Source: Daedaleopsis sinensis (Eukaryota; Basidiomycota; Agaricomycetes; Polyporales; Polyporaceae). From it: a stretch of DNA of 64,000 nt. The stretch is from NCBI GenBank assembly GCA_033807695.1, contig CM066305.1, positions 310,001 to 374,000 of the forward strand, in the 5' to 3' direction. This document shows, piece after piece, positions 34,815-43,434 of this stretch. The position numbers were made by a program, and so were the translations under genes. Within the stretch, counting starts at the first letter, position 1. Each line of letters starts with the position of its first letter. The notes under the pieces are model-generated. The model had not been told where the DNA came from. It saw only the letters and a list, made by a program, of their open reading frames with translations, and made no database searches.

Positions 34815-35158
34815 AGGCCGTGGATCTCAGCGCCCTCGGTCGTCGCGCTATCGGCGCCTGCGGTCGTCTGCTTGAAGATCCCCGTCGGCTTGAAGTCCTT
34901 GAACGGCACGATCTCGACGCCTGGGGGCGGCGCAGGGAACGGGGGGAATGTGAGCCAGACGTTGGCCCCGCTGTCGGTCGGCCAGGCGGGTGCTGCGGTA
35001 GGGCCCGACGCGTCTGTGGCGCCACTCGCGGTCGCGCCGTTAACGTTGGTGGTGGTACTGGTGCTTTTGGGAGGCGTTGAGGACGTCTGGACTGTGACTT
35101 CGATTGTGCGAGGCCCCGAGGCGGTCTCGGGGGTCGTTTGGGGTGCTTCAATAGCCAT
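34815..35158 (-). pseudogene. Truncated 5' copy of the Arb1-like gene
   Basis: The ATG at 35158 starts MAIEAPQTTPETASGPRTIE, nearly the same as the full gene. The match continues through GVEIVPFKDFKPTGIFKQT and then becomes patchy (small indels against copy 1) before similarity ends near 34815. The frame continues only a few codons into unrelated sequence and stops at 34793. About 110 of the gene's residues are kept, without the part that identifies Arb1. The upstream TATA/palindrome block is duplicated with it, so a short transcript is possible. Confidence 0.85.
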
Positions 35159-35580
35159 GATTCGAGTTTGCGCTCTATATATGCGCGACGCGTCGCGGTT
35201 AGAGGCGAAGCCGGGTCGAGAAGCGCGGGGAAGTTGTACGTACGTGATCGCCGCGTTGACAGAGACTTATATGTGTATGTCCTGTTTCTACCTCTCACGA
35301 AACGGGTTACCTCGTAGGGAGATGCGTCGACGGAGGTGGCGGGGAGGATGCAGGAGACGACTTGGTTAGAGACAAAAGAGCAAAGGAGAGGGCTGCAGCA
35401 AAGCTCGAGAAGCTCAAGGTTTAATTATAAGACAAAGGCCGTTGTCCTGCAGCAACAACACGTTGCTTGCTCCTTTTCGAGCAGCTGCGGCGATCAAGAC
35501 ATACCCGTTGTATCGATCAGGTCGAGTCATGGAAAGTGGTGGTAGCTGCGGTAGTCTTTGCGGAACGTACCACAGTACCG

Positions 35581-35760
35581 CAGCCAGAATGAACGCGATG
35601 CATTGAAAGAAGTAGATACATGAACACTAGATTGCAGAATGAGTGTGTGTGATGGTGCGGTGTGTTCGCACAGTCAGAATGAACGTGATGCATTGAGACA
35701 GGTAGATACATGAAGACTAGAAGCAGAATGAGTGTGGGGATTATGGCGACGCTCGGCGAT
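35581..35760. repeat. Two-unit tandem repeat, 90-bp period, in duplication copy 2
   Basis: CAG(C/T)CAGAATGAACG starts at 35581 and again at 35671, and the following GATGCATTGA, GTAGATACATGAA and CAGAATGAGTGTG landmarks also repeat. Copy 1 has a single unit (26671). The unit lies 3' of the zinc/AT-hook gene. Confidence 0.85.
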
Positions 35761-35950
35761 GAGATAAGTTAGTACGACCGAGCAGGCCAGCATATCAGGA
35801 TACGGATAAAGTACGTGTGCGTGCAGTGTACAGATGCGAGTCTAGGGATCGAATGTGTGAGTGCCCACCAACGCGAGGCCACGAGATGGACGCACCATAG
35901 AGCAGAGACCAGAATAACCAGACGAAGGGAGGGAGGAGGGAGAACGCAGC

Positions 35951-37523
35951 TCAGCTGTCCACCACCTTCCTCCGCTTCTTCGGCTTCTCGTCGTCTCCGT
36001 CCGCACCCTCAGCATCCTGGTCCCGCGCGTTCGCCTCGCGCACCTTCTTCGCGCGCGACTTGGGCTTCGCCCCCGCCCCGGCCATGCTCGCGTCGCTCAT
36101 CTCGCCCGGACGCGTCCGGCTGAGCGACCGCACCCGCGCCTTCCCCTTCCCCTTCCCCTTCGCGCCCGACGGCGTGTCCTCCGCCTCCGCGTCCGAGTCC
36201 GTGATCACAGGCTTGCTCTTCGGCGGGCGCCCGCGCCGCTTGGCCTGGCCAGTCGGCGCAGACCGCACGGATGTCACCTCCTCGTCCTCGCCGTCCGTCC
36301 CGGGCACGACCTCCGCGACGCGCGCGCGCCGTTTCGCTGGGGTCTGCTGCCCCTTCGACTTGGGCGGCCGTCCGCGGCTGCGCACGCTGCCGGCGACGCT
36401 CGCGCTCTCGTCGACGTCCATTTTGTCGCCGTCGTCCGGCTTGGCTTTCGCCTTACCCTTGCCTTTGGCGCGGGCCCTGCCCGCGGTGCTCGCGCTCTTG
36501 CCCATGATTTCGTCGACGCCGCTGTCCGAGCCGCCCTCGCTCTCGTCGTCGTCCGTGCTCGCCTCTTTAAGGTTCACGCTCCGTGGACGCTTGCGCATCG
36601 AGCGCGGGCCGCGTGGCAGCTGCGCGCGAATGCCGTGGCAGTTCAGACGGAGGCAGGACACGAGTTTATCCTCCTGAGGAGTAGAGTCTGCACGGAATCG
36701 TGCGCGCTTGATGTCCGTCTACAACAGACATAGCCACAATAACGTTGATGGGACGCGCGGGAGTGAGAAGACGCGGACGCGATCCAGATCTGTTGGGACG
36801 CACCGTATGCTTTCCCTCGTAGCACCATCCATCCGGGGGGCCCTGATCCCCGTCGCCCTCGACGATCTTCCCGCAGCAACCCCAGAGAGTCTCGAAGGTC
36901 GCGCCGACAGTGCCAGGGACGCGACCCGCGCGCTTGGCCGTCCCTACGCGCTCTACCTCGGCACTCTCGTCGTCATGGGGGACGAGACAGCTTCTGTCGT
37001 CGTTCTCGACATCGACGTAGTCCTTGTGGCACCGTACGCAGTGGAGCTTCTGCGGCGGCGCGAGCTCGGCGAAAAACGACGCAAGGACGGGCAGGGAGTC
37101 GGGCTCGGAGTTAGGGATGCGTGCAAGGACGTACGAATGGAGCGTCTTTGCGGGGATGGCGCCGAGGTGAGCTGATAACGACTCTACGGTCGGTTCTGGA
37201 GGTATGAAAGCGGGGTTCGGCGCGATCGCAGTCAGGATGCGCCCGGAGCCTGTGAGGGATCCTCGACGGGTCGGCGAAGCCTGGCGTTCTTCAATGGAAA
37301 GACGGGAGATCTTCGTGGTTGGGGAGGCAGAACGGACCTTGCCATGGGCAGCGGAGGCGGAGTCAACTGACGGCGAAGGTGTGCGGAGTTGGACGTTCTT
37401 CTCTACCTTGGAGCCCGAGCCTGGAGACACGTTTGATGCTGAGGCTGAAGCAGATGGGGAGGGGGGGAGAGGGACTACCTCTGGAGGAGGATGAGGTTTC
37501 TTGGAGAAGAAGCCGAAGACCAT
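35951..37523 (-). CDS. Zinc-ligand and AT-hook protein, copy 2
   Basis: This is a near-identical paralogue of the 26951-28438 gene, also in two exons: 37523-36804 and 36718-35951, with an 85-nt intron (one base longer than in copy 1, same splice sites). The product is 495 residues. The zinc-ligand region (HCVRCHKDY...CLVPHDD...WGCCGK...GWCYEGKHT) is unchanged. The C-terminal half has two AT-hook cores, SRGRPPKSK and RRGRPPKSK. The first lies in a 28-residue insert that also contains DDGDKMDVDESASVAG and is absent from copy 1. All exon joins stay open, so the copy is not decayed. Its upstream sequence differs from that of copy 1 beyond about 190 nt and carries three ACGCGT sites, so regulation may differ. 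Likely a nuclear DNA-binding protein; exact role unknown. Confidence 0.75.
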
Positions 37524-37721
37524 TGTCGTCGCGGTATCAAAGTCGTAGAGTTCAGTGATTGTGGTGTGTTTCAAAGCAGCTACGCGGTTGAAGAAGTGGC
37601 AATATGTGTGAAGACTGGAAGGAGTGGAAGGCAGGAGGAGAGCAGACTATCGCGGGCCTATTGAGGGGACGAGCTTGAGGCACCGTGGGAAGAACGCACA
37701 ATGAGTGGTGTCACGGTCAAC

Positions 37722-37770
37722 ACGCGTTTGTCACACAGAAGACGCGTGTAGGCTCGTGTAGGCGACGCGT
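37722..37770. promoter_or_regulatory. Cluster of three ACGCGT (MluI cell-cycle box) sites
   Basis: ACGCGT occurs at 37722-37727, 37742-37747 and 37765-37770, about 200-250 nt upstream of the ATG of zinc/AT-hook copy 2. In ascomycete yeasts ACGCGT is the MBF (Mbp1/Swi6, Cdc10) target driving G1/S genes. Related CGCGT words continue to 37805. It lies just outside the duplicated segment, so copy 1 lacks it. Confidence 0.45.
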
Positions 37771-38451
37771 GTCAAGCGCGTGTTTCGCGTCGCGTTTGCG
37801 TCGCGTAGATCTTGAATGTTGCGCATCGAAGAGTCTGTCCGATTAACGCACTCTGCATGTTCTCTGTATGCTGCTAAGTTAACGAGTAAGAATATCCCTA
37901 ACTACTCCCGTTTATCCCATCCCGCTGCACTAGCTACACTCACCACGGTACTGAAGTCTGGCGAAGTTGCCAACGGTACTTGACTAGCTTGAGTCACAGT
38001 GGCAGGGGATGAGTTCAGCGAGTAGAACTCGGTGCGCATGAGACGTGCGTGCGAGAATAAAAGGGGAAAGTTGTTCACGACGAAATGACGGGCACCGTCA
38101 TTGATGCGCAATCATGTTTAACCATTCGTTGAAGGGGGGCAATATTATTATTAATCTGGCATCCGGGCTCCTTAGTAAGTGCTGCAGTTGACTACGAGTG
38201 CTAAGCGCTAGTTACTACTAGTGAGTACTTGCGTTCTAAAGTCAGCGTTAGTATGCAAAGCTGACCTTTACAACTAGTATTCTCTTCGCCTGATGATGCA
38301 GTGAGGCTAGTGCCTACTATGGCAATACGATCTACGTGCCTGCTCTCCTTCGAACAAACTGCCGTCTGAAGTACAGCGATATACATGTACTATCTACTAA
38401 AGCTATCGATACGGAGCGGACGATTTGACAGCTTCTTACGCCATCCGACAT
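37771..38451. other. Intergenic region
   Basis: No gene seen. A CTACTAGTGAGTA word near 38215 recurs near 47749 and, in part, near 13410. Its meaning is unclear. Confidence 0.35.
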
Positions 38452-39644
38452 TCATGGGTGTTCGAGGAGGTAGCCTCCTTCAATGGCGACCGTCTGAGGT
38501 AATATATGAGCCAGGTGTCAAACAGCACGAGCAAACGGGCCACATACCTGGCCGTACGCATACTGGTTACTCGCCAGGAAGAGGGCTAGCTGGGCCATAT
38601 CTTCCTCGCGTCCGGGACGCCCCGCGGGGATGCCCTTCTTCTCGCCGTAGTCCGGAGGCACTTGCAGGGCCGACTTGTTGCTCTCGTCCGACTCGCCGAC
38701 TATGATTCGATAGGACGTAGCGTCAGTGCTCAGCTGCCCATCCGCTCTATCCTCAGGCTGCCGCGGCGAGGCAAATAGCACGTACCTGTCATCTCGCTCG
38801 GGAAGATGCCAGGAGCGATGTTGTTGACACGAACGTTTACGCCGGGGCGACGGAACTCTTGCGCAAGGAGGGTGCTCAGCTGGATCGCAGCCGCCTTGGA
38901 CACGTTGTACTTGAAGTGGTGCTGGGTTGTGCGTGTGATGCCGGACATGGAGGTGATGTTGATGACCGTGCCCGTGTGTCCTTCACGAGCAGCCGCAGAG
39001 AGCAGAGGGAGGAACGCCGCCGACGTGAAGAAGTAGCTGGGTATATGCGCCATCAGACTGAGCCCAAAGTTGTCGATACCCATGATCGCTCACCCGATCA
39101 CGTTTGTCCGGTAGACGTCCTCCCAGTCAGAAAGCTCTTCATTCCACAGCTCCTTTTTCAGGGCGTCCGCGCTCTTGTCGCCCTCCTCGACCGAGCTCGT
39201 GCCCTTACTGATACCCGCGTTGTTCACGAGCACGTCGACGTGCTTTTCGTTCTTGGAGATCTCCTTGACGAGGCTGTCGATCGAGGCCTTGTCCGTAGAG
39301 TCTGCGGGCACAGGTATGAGCTGCCCGCGCGGATGCGCGAGGTTCTTCCCCCACGTCTTCACGGCCGTTTGGAGGACTTCGGCGCGCCGGCCGGTGATGT
39401 ACACGCGCGCACCGTTGTTCGCGAATGCCTGCGCAATCATGAGGCCGATGCCGGTGCCGCCGCCGGTGACGACGCAGACCCAACCCTCGACGTTGAAGAG
39501 TCAGCTCGTGCCAAATTTTGCGTTTCCGGTGGCCATGTCGTGTGCGAGACGGGTGATAGTGGTTGTTGCGAAAGCGCGTGGAGGCCTGCAAAGGCGAGAG
39601 GATGTTGCTGGCCTTTTGAGGGCTGAACGGAAGAGAGAGAACAT
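38452..39644 (-). pseudogene. Short-chain dehydrogenase/reductase with in-frame TGA near the N-terminus
   Basis: The classical SDR fold is complete except for one codon. An ATG at 39644 opens MFSLFRSALKRPATSSRLCR then PPRAFATTT, which looks like a mitochondrial presequence. After 47 codons comes TGA (39503-39501), directly followed in the same frame by LFNVEGWVCVVTGGGTGIGL, the nucleotide-binding TGGGxGIG motif. Next come VLVNNAG, an intron of 57 nt joining TNVIG to YFFTSAAFLPLL, ITSMSG, the catalytic YNVSK, and NNIAPGIFPSEMT. Two further introns lead to GRPGREEDMAQLALFLASNQ and TVAIEGGYLLEHP-TGA at 38452. Substrate is unknown; NAD(P) use is expected. The downstream ATG at 39440 would start after the Gly-rich motif, so it should not give an active enzyme. 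The nonsense codon could be a real mutation (a CGA to TGA change would suffice) or a sequence error. Confidence 0.72.
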
Positions 39645-40141
39645 GGATCGTCAACAACGCTGGCGAGGGCTATATAGAGGACATGGCGCGTGTAGGCGCG
39701 TACGAAGACCTCTAGATGTGGTCACTGCTGTCGTCAGTGACGTGCAATCCAGTCACAGACGTGGGTCAGAGTTCGTGGTGGAGTCTGGGGAGCTCCAACG
39801 CATCCACAACGTGACTGTCACATCATCGCACATCCTCCCACGGTTTCGGCCTTAGGATTGCGAGTAGGTTAGTGCTGTAGTAAAAATTCTGCTCAGCGTC
39901 AGCGTGAATGAAAGAATTTCCTGCAGAGGTGAAGCCTAGGGCAAGAACAAGATAGAAGCTGTTCAATAGGCGTTCAATTGCATCAATACAACACGATGGA
40001 AGACAACTATTCACGAGCGCAATCAGCCTAGCAGAACACCAAATCTCTCCTAACGCACCGTCCAACCCCGATTCGTCAGTGTCAAAGGGGGCACCACACC
40101 TCCTCCTCGAGTCACCACCAGCACCCTCACCGCCCGGCGAC
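39645..40141. other. Intergenic region
   Basis: About 500 nt between the SDR start and the 3' end of the eIF3b gene. No coding pattern recognised. Confidence 0.4.
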
Positions 40142-42734
40142 CTACTCGACGACCTCCTCCTCGATCTGCTCGATGACATCGTCGATCCACACCTCGATCT
40201 CCTCCTTCGCCTCCTCGCTGGCCAGCTCGACCTTCTTCCCGCGCCGCCGCCGCTCCTCCGCGACCTCCTCCCTGCAGCGCGTGCGCCACGCGTTCCACTC
40301 GTCGACGAGCCGCTTGCGGTGCGCGATCAGCTCCGCGCTCACGTTGCTCTCCTCCGCCGCGTCCTCCTCCTCGAACGCGCGGCTGTACTCCTTCAGGGTC
40401 CGCCGGATCTTCTTCTGCTCCTCCTTGGACAGCAGCGACGGCGGCCGCGGCCGCCACAGGAACTGCTTGAACCGGTCCAGGACCTGCTTCTCGAGCTCCT
40501 GCCCGCGGAAGTCCCACACCGCGTACCCGTTCTCGAGCTGCGCGAATGAGCATGAGCGAGACCCCGACAGGACCGTGCGCGCGACGACTCACCGTGTGTC
40601 TCCACGCACTCGCGCTCGTGGCGAGGTACCGGCCGCTGGGGTCCCATTCCGCATCGGTGACCGCGTAGTGGTCCGCAGTGCCGAGGTGCTGGATTCCGCT
40701 GCCCCACGGCGCCGGCTCCTTCCGGGTCTCCTCGACGTTGAAGTCGAGGTCCCAGAACTCGAGCTCAGACTTGGTCGACGACCCGACGGTAGCGAGCACG
40801 ACATGCCGGCCACGGGGCGACCACCGGACGGTGTTGCTCGTCCGCGCCGGGAGCGTCTTGAGGAGCTTGAAGTTGCCTTTGCTCCGCTCGTGCTGGTAGA
40901 AGCTCACGTCGGTCTTGATCGTGATACCGGGCCCAGGATTCCCGAGGTTCGGGTCATTGCTCGAGACGAGCGCGAAGCGCTCCCCCTTGGGCTCCCAGGA
41001 GAAGTCGGTGACGGTGTCTGCACGGCTAAGCAGCGAGCATGGATGAGTAGAAATGCACTCGCACCTTTCAGCTCGACGACCTCCACGGGGAAGTCCTTCT
41101 CCCGCACCCGGAAGATCTCCAGATTGCAGAAGATCGACTTCTTCGTTTTCGTGTGGCGGTCGACCTTGACGCACAGGAAGTCGCCCTGGTTCTGCCAGTA
41201 GAGCTTGCACTGCGACACTATCAGCGCGCGCACACACCCGCGACGCAGCACGGGGCACGCACCTCCGACACGTTGAACAGATTCTTCGAGCGCAGCGTCT
41301 CCCGGCCCGGGAAGTTGATCAGCGACACGCGCGCGGGCCCGTTCTCCACCTCGGGCGTCCAGAACGCGATCATGTTCTCCCACGTCTTCTTGCCCTTCGC
41401 GCCGCCCTTCTCCGTCTCCTCCCGGTCGCGCTCCCCGAGCGGGCACCACTCAAAGTCGACGACGCCGTCGATCTTGATGCTCTTCTTCCCCTGCAGGCCC
41501 ATCCCCGGCAGCTCGTACACGCTGATCTGCTGGCCGGGCGTCGCGCGCGCGACGAACTTGTCGTCCGGGCTCCACTTGAGCGCAGGCCACGCCATCTGCT
41601 TCTTGCCGCCCGCCTCGTCGCTGCCCTCGGGGTACGCGCTCGGGAACGTGCGGAGGAGGTTCCCGGTGCGGAGGTCCCACACCGCGATGTTGTTCCCCTC
41701 GTCCTCGGGCGAGAAGAACTGCGGGCCCTGCTCCGCGCCCTCGCGCACGACGATCGGGTCGTACGACCATGTGACGAGGTACTGCTCGTTCGGCGAGAAG
41801 TCGAGCAGCTTCACGAGCGGGTGCGCGAACCGCTGCTGCGGCTCCCAGGACGGCCCGCCCCAAAGCCGCACGCCCTGCCGGTGCAGTGTTGCGAAGAACG
41901 TGCCCATCGGCGACCAGGAGACGTACAGGTCTGTCCAGTTCTACGGAGGGAGGGCGGGCGAACGGACGGTTGAGGATCGCAGAGGGCAGGGACGGCGTGG
42001 GTACTCACCGTTTTGCTGTACGCGACCTCGCACTGCGAAGGCCGGCCGTGCCAGTGGATCTCGACTTCGTCTCCGCGGTAGGTTGCGTACTGGTCACGGC
42101 CCTGGGGGTCGCCGAGCCACGCACGCAAGTGCTCCTGGACCTCTGTTCGTCCGCCTGTTCACTCCAGCACAATCAATCGCAAGCACGCACCTTGGGGACA
42201 TACTCCTCCGGCGCCGGCTCGACGTACGTCTCGTCCAGGCCCAGGTACCGCTCAAAGTCGGTGAAGCGGGTGATGAGGAAGATGTGCTTTGCGTCGAACG
42301 GGTACCCGTTCATCATTGCGAGCGCACGCGAGGCGTCGTCTGCGTTTTTGAACTCCATGAAGAGGTAGCTGTAGCCGCCGTGTGGGTGAGCGCAGCACTC
42401 TGCGACACACCGGAGGAGCACGCACCCTTTGCTCTTCCCATTCGCATCGTTCCATGGCACGGTCATGTTCTCCGGCTTGATGGGGCACCCCTTGCGCGAG
42501 AAGTCCTTGGATATCTTCTGCAGCAGCTTTTCGAGCTTCGACTTGTCGATTACGGGGACCCCGTCGACGACCAGGATGTTGTCGAAGCCTTCATCGTACT
42601 GCACCTGAAATCTATGCGAAAACCCTGAGATCTCTCATTTCACGATAGGCTTGGTTAACAACATACTTTGCTTCAATGTCGGAGTAATCGATGTCCTCGT
42701 CGTCGTGAAAGCCGTTTACGCCGTTGACCGCCAT
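40142..42734 (-). CDS. PRT1: Translation initiation factor eIF3 subunit b (Prt1)
   Basis: eIF3b is a core scaffold of eIF3 on the 40S ribosome, needed for pre-initiation complex assembly and scanning. The ATG at 42734 begins [20 protein letters not shown]. After the first intron, [20 protein letters not shown] and the N-terminal RRM follow ([20 protein letters not shown], the RNP1-like region; [20 protein letters not shown]). The nine-bladed beta-propeller follows, with the family signature [20 protein letters not shown] and [20 protein letters not shown]. Later blades include [19 protein letters not shown] sequence, [19 protein letters not shown] and [19 protein letters not shown]. The C-terminal helix is [20 protein letters not shown] then [19 protein letters not shown], ending in an acidic tail EEEVVE and a stop at 40142. 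About six short introns are present. Layout and length fit the family well. Confidence 0.95.
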
Positions 42735-43434
42735 GTTGTAAGGAAATTATTGTACGAGAGGATGGCGGGGGATGAGAGAAAAATTGGGCGAAGTCAGGCA
42801 AACCCTTTAGTAGGGTTAACGCCTACGGAGAACGCGCGTCTATGTACTATTACTAGAACCACGTGGTACATGTCAGATTACGTAATCACATATATTATCG
42901 ATTTTGGTCGTCTTTCCTCCCGTACAGATGTCCGCGGTGCAAAACACCCGTTCGAACGGCAGAGAGTTTCACAGCTGGCTCATTAGTGTCATATACAAAG
43001 AGGGGATGGTGACCCTTAGGACAGCAGATAGTACCGAGATGCAACAGAAACTACGGTGAAACAAAACGAGCATACGAGATGAGGGGCTTCGCGATTCGTG
43101 TGGTTGAGTAGCTATCGTGGATCAACGTTCGAGAACTGGAGCGACGTGGGACGGGGACGAGGACAGCGCAGAGATGCGGAGTGCGCACGGGGAGATTGTA
43201 ATGTAACAGATGCCGCATGGTAATATAGAACGTGATAGGTAAAGGACAGAAGGCGACGGGGGACTGAGAGCGTCTCGGATCAACGTGGAGGGACATTCGA
43301 TAGCCGGGGATAGGATGTGGAATTGAGTACGAAGAGAGACGAAACGTTCGGACAGAGTCAGAAAGAAGAGGAGATAGTTGTTGTTTGTGCGACCTATATA
43401 CTTGGCGTTGACGGTGACAATGCGCGACATTAAC
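42735..43434. other. Intergenic region between eIF3b and the RRM gene
   Basis: This 700-nt stretch is the promoter of eIF3b and the 3' flank of the RRM gene (both minus strand). It is comparatively AT-rich; no gene seen. Confidence 0.4.

Larger units (their letters stand above)
34815..37714. repeat. Segmental duplication, copy 2 (about 2.9 kb direct repeat)
   Basis: Direct repeat of 25903-28617. The left edge falls inside the Arb1-like coding sequence, where similarity stops just after GGCCGTGGATCTC. The right edge falls about 190 nt upstream of the second zinc/AT-hook gene. Copy 2 has one extra 90-bp tandem unit in the intergenic part and an extra block of about 84 bp in the AT-hook coding region. 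Confidence 0.93.

Noticed and set aside
39042..39098. A second in-frame TGA in the SDR gene
   Set aside because: It lies at the start of a 57-nt intron (GTGAGC...CCAG). Removing it restores the expected NVIG-YFFTSAAFLPLL sequence.
40173..42628. Plus-strand frames of 340 and 490 codons across 40.2-42.6 kb
   Set aside because: These are antisense shadows of the eIF3b gene, whose RRM and propeller motifs are unmistakable.
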